Source: an uncultured Bacteroidales bacterium (GTDB lineage: Bacteria > Bacteroidota > Bacteroidia > Bacteroidales > WCHB1-69). From it: DNA of 64,000 bases. Positions 18,583 through 27,963 of the stretch are shown piece after piece. The translations under genes were made by a program, and so were the position numbers. Positions within the stretch are counted from its first letter, which is position 1. Every line of letters starts with the position of its first letter. The notes beneath the pieces were generated by a model that was given only the letters and a program-made list of their open reading frames with translations, was not told where the DNA came from and ran no database searches. The stretch is taken from positions 126,119-190,118 of the forward strand of contig CAJOFJ010000005.1 in NCBI GenBank assembly GCA_905233625.1, given 5' to 3'.

Positions 18583-19947
18583 ATGAATAAAAGGCATTTC
18601 AGAAAAGCATTGGGTTTAGCAGCAATCGTGACAATTCTGCTGTGTTTTACAGCCAGTTATGCGCAAAAAACAACAAAAACTTTCCTGGAGCGCTACGATC
18701 TTTCCACCACGGTGATCAACCCTGACACCGCACCGACCGACGGCATCTATTCCTGGTGGACGGAGTCCACAAAAAAAGAATGGGACGATTATGGAAACGA
18801 GCCTAAGGCTGACGAATGGCTGTATCGTCCTGAACCTTTGGGCTTCAGAGGAGACAATTTCCAACGCTTTTACATCCATTTCGACACAGTATATAAAGTA
18901 TCGCCCACCGTGTACCAAGTGGAAGCACGCTCACGTTGCAAAGATGAGTATTGCCACATCAAAGGGCAGATTATCATTGATTCCGTAGTGACTTACTACT
19001 CCAACGAGAACAGCGAGACTAACTGGTATGATGATTTTCTCGAGAATGTTACAGATTACGGGGATATCCGTGCCCATTACGAGATGAAGGCCTATATAAA
19101 TGCCAAAACGATCGCCCGCCTGTTCGGTCACTCAAGCTATTCATATCTAGTGCATAACGACAGCATCTATTATGATGCCATGGAGATTGTTGCCGACGGA
19201 TATGAGAACAACCAATACAGCGGCAAATGGGTTTATCTTGCCACGAATGACACGCTCACCTGCAATTGGGGTGATTTCAGAATTCCAGAATCCCGTGATT
19301 TGGATGGTGGCTGTGGAGAGTTTATACCCATTGAAGAATACTATGATTTTGGCTGGAAGCCCTACATTGATATAGAAAGGCATGCTTGGATAGATGATCC
19401 TGCCCATGAGTATTATATGTTTTTATACCATATTGATGAGGATTGGTGGAATTTCACTGACATGGAATCTCCTAAAAAAGCCCCTCACGTACCTGGGCAC
19501 TATAGCTATGCGCACAGCTTTCACTATGACCTGCATGGCAACCATCTTGAAGTGTATGAGACCGGCACGATGGATTTTCAAGCCAACGGCACGGCCATCG
19601 ACTCGGCCCGTCAGGTGTATGTGGCGACACTCAAAGATGGAGGCTCTGCTACGTATGTGTTCAACTATGTGAGTCCCAGCCGCTGGCGCTTAAACAAGAA
19701 AGACTTTTACTTCTCCGGTATCAAAGAGACTTTCCGTATGGAAGTAATAAAAACCTCCCTCAAGGGTTGCAACTCAAGCCAAGCTGATGAACTAGCAAAA
19801 CAAATTATCAAAGCCGTTGGCGGCAGCATCGACTACGAGTACAAGTTCCAGCTCGACACGCTAACCTCGCATAAGCTGCAATGGAGCTTCACCTACCGCG
19901 ATGGACATACTGACACTTGGGAATTCTATCGCATCAGCGCTGAATAG
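18583..19947 (+). CDS. Secreted protein of unknown function
   Basis: 454 aa; signal peptide ALGLAAIVTILLCFTASYAQ. Confidence 0.7.
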   Translation: MNKRHFRKALGLAAIVTILLCFTASYAQKTTKTFLERYDLSTTVINPDTAPTDGIYSWWTESTKKEWDDYGNEPKADEWLYRPEPLGFRGDNFQRFYIHFDTVYKVSPTVYQVEARSRCKDEYCHIKGQIIIDSVVTYYSNENSETNWYDDFLENVTDYGDIRAHYEMKAYINAKTIARLFGHSSYSYLVHNDSIYYDAMEIVADGYENNQYSGKWVYLATNDTLTCNWGDFRIPESRDLDGGCGEFIPIEEYYDFGWKPYIDIERHAWIDDPAHEYYMFLYHIDEDWWNFTDMESPKKAPHVPGHYSYAHSFHYDLHGNHLEVYETGTMDFQANGTAIDSARQVYVATLKDGGSATYVFNYVSPSRWRLNKKDFYFSGIKETFRMEVIKTSLKGCNSSQADELAKQIIKAVGGSIDYEYKFQLDTLTSHKLQWSFTYRDGHTDTWEFYRISAE

Positions 19948-20052
19948 TTTAACCTAAATGGATTTTTTCAAACGCTGTTGGAATTTTTTCAAACACTTTC
20001 CTAGAATATCACTGCACTATCCGGCAAAGAAAGGCTATCAGTACAAATCTGA

Positions 20053-20601
20053 TTATTTCTTTTTCGCTTTGTTTCCGAAGTTGTAGCCCACACGGATAGA
20101 CGGTTCGATGCATCTTGTTTCTTTAGCCAGAGAAATGCCGTATGAGAGTTCGCCCATCACATACCAATTGTTGGAGAACACACGGCCGAAACGGACCTCT
20201 ATGGGCAGAACCAAGTCCATATCCACATATTCCAAACCGGCGCCAGGTCCTATGCCCAGGATAAATGGCTGATTTTTGAGATCTCCAATCTCCATGAGCA
20301 GTCCCGCCGACAATTTGATGACAGAATAGAATTTATCGTATTCGTTGTAGGGTTTGAAGGAGCCCAGAAAGCCGCCTCCGCCACTGATGTAAAAGCCCAT
20401 GGCGAATTTGTCGTTCACCGGATAGGCGAAATCGCCACCGATATGGATATTCGTGCCCGCAGCTTTCAGATCGTAGCATTCCACAGGAATACCGATTCCA
20501 AAACTCAGACCTTTCAAGCGCGGCAGCTCAGTTTTGGCATTTTGTGGAAACAGCGAAACACTGCAAATCAATGCTATGGTTAAGATAAATAATCTTTTCA
20601 T
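20053..20601 (-). CDS. Outer-membrane beta-barrel-like protein
   Basis: Signal peptide MKRLFILTIALICSVSLFPQ; alternating aromatic strands, C-terminal ...IRVGYNFG. Confidence 0.6.
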   Translation of the reverse strand: MKRLFILTIALICSVSLFPQNAKTELPRLKGLSFGIGIPVECYDLKAAGTNIHIGGDFAYPVNDKFAMGFYISGGGGFLGSFKPYNEYDKFYSVIKLSAGLLMEIGDLKNQPFILGIGPGAGLEYVDMDLVLPIEVRFGRVFSNNWYVMGELSYGISLAKETRCIEPSIRVGYNFGNKAKKK

Positions 20602-20707
20602 TGTCATATAGTTGCTAAAATAAATTCAAAATTCAAAATTACTTTGCGATATTTTCTTGTTTAGACTGGTAATAAAAGTAAAGTAGCATGCAATGTAGGC
20701 AATCAGT

Positions 20708-20912
20708 CGTGCTGAAAGCACGCAATCCTATTAACCCCGCATAAGCGTAGCGCAATGTGGGGTATGCGGCAAAACACTTTGCTCCTGCGTGCCGTAGGTA
20801 CGCCACATTGGAGTATATGTAGCGTGCTTTCTGCACGCAGAAAGGACCTGGTCATTGTCTACCCCACACAACGAGTTGTGCGGGGTTAATAGGATATCGT
20901 GCCTTTGGCACG
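20708..20912. repeat. Pair of REP-like elements in inverted orientation (BIME-like)
   Basis: CGTGCTGAAAGCACGcaATCCTATTAACCCCGC at 20708..20740 is the approximate reverse complement of GCGGGGTTAATAGGATatCGTGCCTTTGGCACG at 20880..20912. Confidence 0.8.
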
Positions 20913-21026
20913 CATCCTTGTCTTTCAAATCAAAAAATCGATAAATCATTATAAATAATTGATACGCTATAATTTATACAAATCTACTATTTTATATTGC
21001 AACAATCACAATCCAAAATCCAACTG

Positions 21027-22955
21027 TTAATTGCCAACGATTTCCTTGTGGCTCTTCAAAATCGTCTTCGCGGTTCCTTTCTTATTGGAGAACTCGAACA
21101 TCGACATCGAGTACCAGCCTTCGTAATCCGGAGCCCAGTAGCGGATGCCGGCCAAGCCGTGCGTTTTTCCCCACGCAATCACATCCTTATAGATATCTGC
21201 CTGGCCTTTCTGGTCTTTCTCATAACCTTTCAACTTCTTGTTCCAGCCGGCGAAGGGACCTTCCATTTTTCCGGAGGGATAAGAGAACTCGCCGATAAAA
21301 ACAGGCACATGGCATTTTTTGTTGATCTTGGTGACGGTTTTGGTCAACAGTTTTTTCTTGTTGAACGACATCGCGGGAGCGCTGGGATAATAGCTGATAC
21401 CGGCGGTTTCCACCTTATATCCGTGTTTCGCCATGTACTGGAAATACGAGGCACAGCATCTTGGAGTGAAGACCACAGTGGCGATATGAGTTGAGAATTT
21501 GACCTTGGATGCGTCCATATTTCTCTTTTCGTATGCTTTCAGGATACCGCTTTTGATAGCCGCAAACTCTTTGACATTATATGCCCACACATGCTTCTTC
21601 AGCCACCATGCGGAAAACACCGAAGCCATGTAACGCTTCATGGCTGACGCTTTCCCCAATTTGGCATCCACAGCGGTTTCTGTGCCCATACCCACTCCAG
21701 CAAAACCGAAGTTGGCCTCGTTGCCCAAATTCCAGTTGTTGACAGTACATCCAGTCGCCAGAATCGCATCGGCGACGAACTCACCGTAGGCTTCCAAGAC
21801 CACACAAATCTCATCGAGGGACAGTTCCGACCATTCCTTACCGTTTTGCAGGGCATAAATCTCTGGATATTCCTCAAAACGTGGCTTTTGCACACGGTCC
21901 ATGTCCATGTAAGTATAGGCGCACATGATTTCAGGATTAATGGGGATATTCAACGCTGCCGCAATCTGGCATAACTGTATTCCCTGGTCGAAAGTATGCA
22001 CATTAGCGTTTTCGTCAGGCTCGCCATCAGTGGTATTATCTGCGGTTTTGTGACGTTTGGTGGCGATTCTCACATACATTTCCGTGGAGCCGAGACTGCG
22101 GTAGATGCTCTGCAACTGTTCTGGAGTCGTGGCGATGCTGTCACCAATCACAAAGGTGTAACCCTGCTCGAACTGGTTCAGCGAAAAGGGGCTCAGCGAA
22201 AGAGCCACACGGAAACCTTCGGAATCCCCTGCGGGAGAAGCCTTTTCACCGCCTTTATGTTTGTTCGTCAATGGCAATGTATTGTTCTCGTCATATATTT
22301 TCGCAAGCGGTAAAACAACGGTCTTCGAATTGTCCAGTGTCTGCATAACATGCTTGGTCTCCCGCTCCTCGCCATCAACAATGACATAACCCACATATTC
22401 CATACGGTCATTGGTCTGTAGAGACGTTTCCATAGACATCCCTGCAACACCCGCATATTCAATCTGATTGGCACCACCGCCTTCTCCGCACACCATCTTA
22501 ATGGACGATTGCTTGCCGTTCTGGCGGGCGGTCATCACATACGTGCCAGTTTTGGACAAGTTGACACGATAATTATGTGTTCCGGCAGAAACGTCAGAAA
22601 ATGATTTTCCTACAATTTTACGGCCATTCATATCAATAATCTCTACCGAGACATCACCCGCTTCCGCCACTGAAAGGCGTACATTGGTGAAGGCCTTGAA
22701 GGGATTCGGAATGTTTTGCGACAGCACAAAACCACTGTTTTCACTAAAATCATCAACGCCAGTACCATTCTTCAAAATCAAGGTGGTATCAGGCCAGTAA
22801 AGTGTTTCCTGCCAGCCTTGGGTATGGTTGGTGATCACCACCCGGTTCAGCTGTGCATAACGGCTGTCGGCATCACGCCCTGTGAAACTGATGGTTTGGG
22901 CCACAGCGCCAAAACACATCATAATCAACAGCGAAAAAATAAAAATCCTTCTCAT
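21027..22955 (-). CDS. Secreted glycoside hydrolase-like protein (GH53-type TIM barrel suspected) with an N-terminal-side sorting-domain-like module
   Basis: Signal peptide MRRIFIFSLLIMMCFGAVAQ; FVLSQNIPNPFKAFTNVRLSV...VSVEIIDMNGRKI... module; then catalytic-like NWNLGNEANFGFAG and WYSMSMFEFSNKKGTA. Confidence 0.65.
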   Translation of the reverse strand: MRRIFIFSLLIMMCFGAVAQTISFTGRDADSRYAQLNRVVITNHTQGWQETLYWPDTTLILKNGTGVDDFSENSGFVLSQNIPNPFKAFTNVRLSVAEAGDVSVEIIDMNGRKIVGKSFSDVSAGTHNYRVNLSKTGTYVMTARQNGKQSSIKMVCGEGGGANQIEYAGVAGMSMETSLQTNDRMEYVGYVIVDGEERETKHVMQTLDNSKTVVLPLAKIYDENNTLPLTNKHKGGEKASPAGDSEGFRVALSLSPFSLNQFEQGYTFVIGDSIATTPEQLQSIYRSLGSTEMYVRIATKRHKTADNTTDGEPDENANVHTFDQGIQLCQIAAALNIPINPEIMCAYTYMDMDRVQKPRFEEYPEIYALQNGKEWSELSLDEICVVLEAYGEFVADAILATGCTVNNWNLGNEANFGFAGVGMGTETAVDAKLGKASAMKRYMASVFSAWWLKKHVWAYNVKEFAAIKSGILKAYEKRNMDASKVKFSTHIATVVFTPRCCASYFQYMAKHGYKVETAGISYYPSAPAMSFNKKKLLTKTVTKINKKCHVPVFIGEFSYPSGKMEGPFAGWNKKLKGYEKDQKGQADIYKDVIAWGKTHGLAGIRYWAPDYEGWYSMSMFEFSNKKGTAKTILKSHKEIVGN

Positions 22956-23108
22956 AACAAATAAAATCTGAAATTTATGCGGCAAAATTACAGCTATTTT
23001 TGCACATAGAAAAGAAAATAATGAAGCTTTAATTAGCCGTTTTTTCTTAAAATTTAGCCGTTTTTACGAAAAAAAAATTCACAACTTGCCCGTTTCGGAA
23101 AAAAGTGC

Positions 23109-23116
23109 TAATTTTG
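23109..23116 (+). promoter_or_regulatory. -7 box (TAATTTTG) for the AraC-type regulator
   Basis: TAnnTTTG match 39 bp upstream of 23155. Confidence 0.5.
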
Positions 23117-23154
23117 CAGGAAATTCTGACCAATAATTTTGACCGAGAAAGCCT

Positions 23155-24021
23155 ATGAGTACTTCTTTCATCAGCATATTTTCCGACTATGCCCCACCCT
23201 CCAAGATTATGCATAACGGTGACGAATTCATTCTGCTCCTGCATCCGGAAATGCCCAAGAAAAAACTGGACTTCCAGCAACCGGAATACTTTACTTTCAT
23301 TGTGGTGCGTAATGGTTATGTGTGTGGCACGATGGACGGAACAAACTACCGGGCAAATGCCCCCGCATCGATTGCCATTTTGCCGAGGCAGCATGTGCAT
23401 TTCGACGAATTTGACCCCGAGGCAGACTGTGTCGTCTATCTCTTATCGACACGTCTGGTGCAGAGAATCCGCTTAAGCAACGAATTCACCATTTATGCGG
23501 CGCTCCAAAGCAACCCCGTACTGCAATACACTCCCGCCGAAATGCGCATTCTGGACGACATCTTGCAGCTGCAGTGCGACGTACTACGGCATCCGCAAGC
23601 GGAGCAACTACTGGACATCAACGCCATGCTGCTCCATATCGGCTTTCATTTGCTGGCTCCCTTGCGCTTGCGCGAAAATGCCCAAGGCGAGCAGGACACT
23701 AAACGCCATGAGCTGCTGACCAGGCGTTTCACCGCCCTTTTGGATGAATGTTACGTGCAGCAGCACCGGGTAGCATGGTATGCCAGCGAACTGTGCGTGG
23801 CACCCAAATACCTTAGTGAGAGTGTCAAGCGAGCCACAAGGCACCCCGCCGGTTGGTGGATCGACCACTACCTGATGCGTGACGCCACCCGTATGTTGCG
23901 CCAGGGAAAACTGTCCGTCAAAACCATCGCTGCCCGATTAGGTTTCGACGACCAATCCGCCTTCGGCAAATGGTTCAAGCGCCTCAAAGGTGTCTCACCC
24001 GCCCATTTCCGGAAAAACTAA
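23155..24021 (+). CDS. AraC family transcriptional regulator
   Basis: 288 aa; C-terminal LSVKTIAARLGFDDQSAFGKWFKRLKGVSPAHFRKN. Confidence 0.92.
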   Translation: MSTSFISIFSDYAPPSKIMHNGDEFILLLHPEMPKKKLDFQQPEYFTFIVVRNGYVCGTMDGTNYRANAPASIAILPRQHVHFDEFDPEADCVVYLLSTRLVQRIRLSNEFTIYAALQSNPVLQYTPAEMRILDDILQLQCDVLRHPQAEQLLDINAMLLHIGFHLLAPLRLRENAQGEQDTKRHELLTRRFTALLDECYVQQHRVAWYASELCVAPKYLSESVKRATRHPAGWWIDHYLMRDATRMLRQGKLSVKTIAARLGFDDQSAFGKWFKRLKGVSPAHFRKN

Positions 24022-24101
24022 AAAACACTGGCAGGACAAATCGCATCTCAAACCTGTCATGAGGCTCTCTTCGTAAAAAGAAATGATGAAATGAATCTAT
24101 T

Positions 24102-25547
24102 TTAGTAACCCAAAATCTTCAACATGGATTTATAACTCTGCTCCTTGGCAAAAAGTTTGGTGCATAACTCACCATCCTCATCCCTATATATTATAATATG
24201 TTTAGGAGCCGGCAGCATACAATGCTGGATGCCGCCATAACCACCGACCGCCTCCTGATAAGCACCCGTATGGAAGAGGCCGATATACTGGGGATCTTCA
24301 TCATAATTAATTTCAGTCGGCTTGCTTGTTCCCTCAAAATTCGAGTCGGCTGTTTGATGAATCTTCGGCAAGAACACCGCATTCAGATGCGCTTCCGAGT
24401 TGTAATAATCGTGACTGTCGCAGGTCAGTCCGCCCAAGAAGACACGTTCGTATTCACGATCCCAATGATTGATGGCGAGAATGATAAACTGCTGATTGAT
24501 AGCCCAGGTGTCAGGCAAAGTGGTCATGAAGGAGCTATCGATCATATTCCACAGCTCACGGTCGTTCTGTCTCTTTTGTTGCAAGATGGAGAACAGAACC
24601 GCACTGGATTCGCCCACTGTATAAGAACCGAACTCAGTAAAAATATCCGGTTCACGCACTCCCTCGCGATCACAAATCTGCTTGATCTGCGACACAATCT
24701 CTTCGGCCATGTACTCATAATCGTATTCAAAACCCAAGGAGTTTTTAATCGGGAAACCGCCACCGATATTCAGCGAATCAAGTTCCGGACAAATCTTTTT
24801 CAAATCGCAATATAAGTTAACGCACTTCGTCAACTCATTCCAATAATAGGCCGTATCCTGAATACCGGTATTGATAAAGAAGTGCAACATCTTCAGTTCA
24901 AACTTCGGATTCTTCTTGATCTTACTTTCATAAAACGGAATAATATCATTGTATCGGATACCCAAGCGCGAAGTGTAGAATTCAAATCTCGGTTCCTCTT
25001 CAGCAGCAATTCTGATACCCAGTTTGCACTTGGAATTCAGATTCGCATCCAACAAATTGAACTCATGTTTACTATCCAAAACTGGAATAATATTCGTAAA
25101 ACCCTTGTCCAACATCATGGAGATGTTGTCAATATACTGCATCTTCTTGCAGCCATTACATATAATATAATTGTCCTTCTCGAACTGTCCCATGTCGTGC
25201 AAAGTCTCCACCAAATTCAAATCGAAGGCGGAAGAAGTCTCCAAATGCACATCATTTTTCAGCACTTCGGACAACATAAACTCAAAATGAGAGCTTTTTG
25301 TACAATAGCAATAGTGATAATCGCCCTGATAATCGGACTTTGCAATAGCCACATTGAACCATCTTCTGGCCTTCTGGATATTCTGAGATATTTTGGGAAG
25401 ATAGGTGATTTTCAGCGGTGTACCATACTGCTTGATGATATCCATCAAGGGAACAGTGTTGAATATCAATTCATTATCTTCAACCTTAAACTCCTCCTGC
25501 GGGAATTCGTAAGTCTGCGAAATCAGATCAATGTACTTGGTTCTCAT
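24102..25547 (-). CDS. Fold-type III PLP-dependent decarboxylase, arginine decarboxylase-like
   Basis: 481 aa; DYHYCYCTKSSHFEFMLSEVLKNDVHLETSSAFDL, NIGGGFPIKNSLGFEYDYEYM, HTGAYQEAVGGYGG. Confidence 0.8.
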   Translation of the reverse strand: MRTKYIDLISQTYEFPQEEFKVEDNELIFNTVPLMDIIKQYGTPLKITYLPKISQNIQKARRWFNVAIAKSDYQGDYHYCYCTKSSHFEFMLSEVLKNDVHLETSSAFDLNLVETLHDMGQFEKDNYIICNGCKKMQYIDNISMMLDKGFTNIIPVLDSKHEFNLLDANLNSKCKLGIRIAAEEEPRFEFYTSRLGIRYNDIIPFYESKIKKNPKFELKMLHFFINTGIQDTAYYWNELTKCVNLYCDLKKICPELDSLNIGGGFPIKNSLGFEYDYEYMAEEIVSQIKQICDREGVREPDIFTEFGSYTVGESSAVLFSILQQKRQNDRELWNMIDSSFMTTLPDTWAINQQFIILAINHWDREYERVFLGGLTCDSHDYYNSEAHLNAVFLPKIHQTADSNFEGTSKPTEINYDEDPQYIGLFHTGAYQEAVGGYGGIQHCMLPAPKHIIIYRDEDGELCTKLFAKEQSYKSMLKILGY

Positions 25548-25578
25548 AGTCTTTTCAATTTTTTAATGATTGAGGCCG

Positions 25579-25586
25579 CAAAAGTA
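25579..25586 (-). promoter_or_regulatory. -7 box (TACTTTTG) for the decarboxylase gene
   Basis: TAnnTTTG match on the minus strand. Confidence 0.5.
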
Positions 25587-25592
25587 CAAAAT

Positions 25593-25634
25593 AAATTAAT
25601 CGGATTGCACAAAAATATGCAATCCGATTAATTT
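25593..25634. promoter_or_regulatory. Perfect 17-bp inverted repeat with 8-nt loop (operator or terminator)
   Basis: AAATTAATCGGATTGCA-caaaaata-TGCAATCCGATTAATTT. Confidence 0.8.
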
Positions 25635-25674
25635 AAATTTGATTTTTTAACACAATCCGAGTGAATTAGTTTTT

Positions 25675-25742
25675 AGGGAATAGGATTTAGGGGATAGTTT
25701 TCAGTTTTCAACTATCGACTATCAACTATCAACTATTTCCTA
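25675..25742. repeat. Word arrays TTTTCAG/TTTTCAA and CTATCAA
   Basis: ttttcagttttcaactatcgactatcaactatcaactatt. Confidence 0.85.
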
Positions 25743-26585
25743 TCAATTATTAATGATATGTACATCCATCTGGTTGAAGGGGATGGAGATGCCGACGGCG
25801 TTAAGTTTGTCGTAAACTGCCTGGTTCAGATAGAAGAAAGTATCCCAGTAATCGGCATTCTTAACCCAAACGCGCAGTTCAAGGCTAACAGCACTGTCGG
25901 CCAAAGCAGTCACCACCACCATCGGAGCAGGTTCTTCGATGACTTTGGAATAGGACTTCGCCAGTTCCAGCAGAGCGGCACGGGCGCTATCGACGGACTC
26001 TCCATAAGCGATGCCCACCTTGATGTCCACACGGCGGTTTTCGGAACGGGAATAGTTCACCAGCGTCTTGGTAGCCAAATCGGTATTCGGGGCAATCACC
26101 ATTTTCTTGTCAGGGGTTTCCACAATCGTATTGAAAATCTGGATATGCTTAACCGTGCCCTGTACGCCAGCGGAATCGATATAATCACCCACTTTAAAGG
26201 GTTTGAGCAAGAGAATAATCACGCCACCGGCGAAATTCTGCAAAGTGCCCTGCAAAGCCATACCCACGGCCAGACCAGCGGCACCCAGCACCGCGATAAA
26301 CGAAGTGGTTTGGATACCAATCATGCCCATCACCGCAATCACCACCATCGCTTTAAGCGCGATATCCGTCAGTGAAAGCAGGAAAGACTGCAACGACACG
26401 TCCACATTCTTACGTTCCAACACTTTTTTCAAAGCCTTGATAATCAATTTGATAAGCTTCAAACCTATCCATAAAACAATCAGGGCGATAATGATTCTCG
26501 GCACATCCTTGAACAACACATCACGTGTAAAATCACCCAGCGATCCCCAAAGGGACTGCACATTCATAAAACCATTTGATTCCAT
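25743..26585 (-). CDS. MscS family small-conductance mechanosensitive channel
   Basis: 280 aa; GAAGLAVGMALQGTLQNFAGGVIILLLKPFKVGDYI. Confidence 0.95.
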   Translation of the reverse strand: MESNGFMNVQSLWGSLGDFTRDVLFKDVPRIIIALIVLWIGLKLIKLIIKALKKVLERKNVDVSLQSFLLSLTDIALKAMVVIAVMGMIGIQTTSFIAVLGAAGLAVGMALQGTLQNFAGGVIILLLKPFKVGDYIDSAGVQGTVKHIQIFNTIVETPDKKMVIAPNTDLATKTLVNYSRSENRRVDIKVGIAYGESVDSARAALLELAKSYSKVIEEPAPMVVVTALADSAVSLELRVWVKNADYWDTFFYLNQAVYDKLNAVGISIPFNQMDVHIINN

Positions 26586-26631
26586 AATTTTTTGATATTT
26601 AGTTAGTTATTAAAGTTTTCAAACAAAAGAA

Positions 26632-27930
26632 CTATTTCATACAGCATTCCTCATAGTGTTGCATCAGCAGCTTCCCTTTGCGCGACTCCCGTATCATTCG
26701 CAGCGCCTTATTCACCTCATCGATAGTGCCAACACACTCAAAAGGCTTGTTGGGGGCGATACCGCAAAGCTCATCAAAGTACTGCATCAGCTCCGCTTTA
26801 TCCAGCAAATCCTCCCCAAAAATGCTAACCATCGTGTCGTTATCGATAAACGGCGACAAGATAATATAGGCAAACAAGCATTTGGAGCAGTTGCAGCACC
26901 ACTTATTCTCTTTGCTGCCGGCGTTACAGCTCTTGAACACCGGAAAATACTGCGGATGACGGGCAAACATCTCGGCAATCTGCAACTCGGTATAGGGACG
27001 CAGATAACTATAATAATGATTGCAGTCGTTGAGGAAAGTGCTGACATACCAGCGGAAGTCCTCTTCATACTCTAACGACTTGGAATACTGATGGTTAATC
27101 TTCGTTCCGGGAATGGTCGGCTCGTTAGCGCTCGACTCGTTGGAGAGCGCCACATTGCGGGTAGCGGTGCCATAGCTCACCAACAAAGTATAGAAACTGA
27201 GCATGGCTGAAAACGGAGTATGCCCATTCAGGAAACCCATTTTGTTGAGTTCCAGCAACTGCGGATCGATTTCGCGCTGCAGCACCACCCTATCCTCTTC
27301 GGCCGGAAAGCCTGCGATACGGGCGCAGTCCACCGTGGCGCCTCGTGGATTGATGATAAAAGGAATGACTTGGCGCTCTTTACGCAGTGCTTCCAAGGTG
27401 ACCACCGAATCCTTGCCGCCACCTATAGGCACAACAACCCGCTGACTATCATCCACATGCGGATATTTCAGCTCGGAAGCGGACGGACTATCCTGCCCAA
27501 AAGCAAAGCTCATAAAATCCTCTTCGGAGGCCTGTATTTTATTCTGATAAAAAAACTCGCCCAAACCATTGAAATACAACTTTTTCCACCATACTTGCAT
27601 TTCCTCGTCCAACTTATACGGTTTGATTAGCACTGTGGGCGAACAAGTGCATTTCCAATAGCTGATCAGTTCTATCAAACCTATTTGGAAAACAAGACCA
27701 CGGACATCTTCTTTCTGAAGCGGTGCAATAGCGTATTTCCCTAAGGAAAGTTTCATTTTAGGATGGAACTCGTAATTACCAGTCGCAAAATGAAATTGCA
27801 TCCTGATTTCCGCCTCTGCTATTGAAAAATCAAAACCTTGGTATTCAAACACAGGGAACTCCTGTCGCAGCTGTTCGTAGGTTCTCTTCATCATTCCTTG
27901 GTAATATGATAATTTTTCGTATCTTTGCAT
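26632..27930 (-). CDS. MurL-like protein (UDP-N-acetylmuramoyl-L-Ala-L-Glu epimerase family)
   Basis: PIGGGKDSVVTLEAL PP-loop-like motif; NHQYSKSLEYEEDF; YLRPYTELQIAEMFARH; KSCNAGSKENKWCCNCSKCLFAYIILSPF; KPFECVG. Confidence 0.7.
   Translation of the reverse strand: MQRYEKLSYYQGMMKRTYEQLRQEFPVFEYQGFDFSIAEAEIRMQFHFATGNYEFHPKMKLSLGKYAIAPLQKEDVRGLVFQIGLIELISYWKCTCSPTVLIKPYKLDEEMQVWWKKLYFNGLGEFFYQNKIQASEEDFMSFAFGQDSPSASELKYPHVDDSQRVVVPIGGGKDSVVTLEALRKERQVIPFIINPRGATVDCARIAGFPAEEDRVVLQREIDPQLLELNKMGFLNGHTPFSAMLSFYTLLVSYGTATRNVALSNESSANEPTIPGTKINHQYSKSLEYEEDFRWYVSTFLNDCNHYYSYLRPYTELQIAEMFARHPQYFPVFKSCNAGSKENKWCCNCSKCLFAYIILSPFIDNDTMVSIFGEDLLDKAELMQYFDELCGIAPNKPFECVGTIDEVNKALRMIRESRKGKLLMQHYEECCMK
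27920..27927 (+). promoter_or_regulatory. -7 box (TATCTTTG) for the YqgE gene
   Basis: TAnnTTTG match 37 bp upstream of 27964. Confidence 0.55.
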
Positions 27931-27945
27931 TTCTGAATTATCCGA

Positions 27946-27953
27946 CAAAAATA
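27946..27953 (-). promoter_or_regulatory. -7 box (TATTTTTG) for the murL-like gene
   Basis: CAAAAATA on plus strand. Confidence 0.5.
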
Positions 27954-27963
27954 CAAAAAATTC

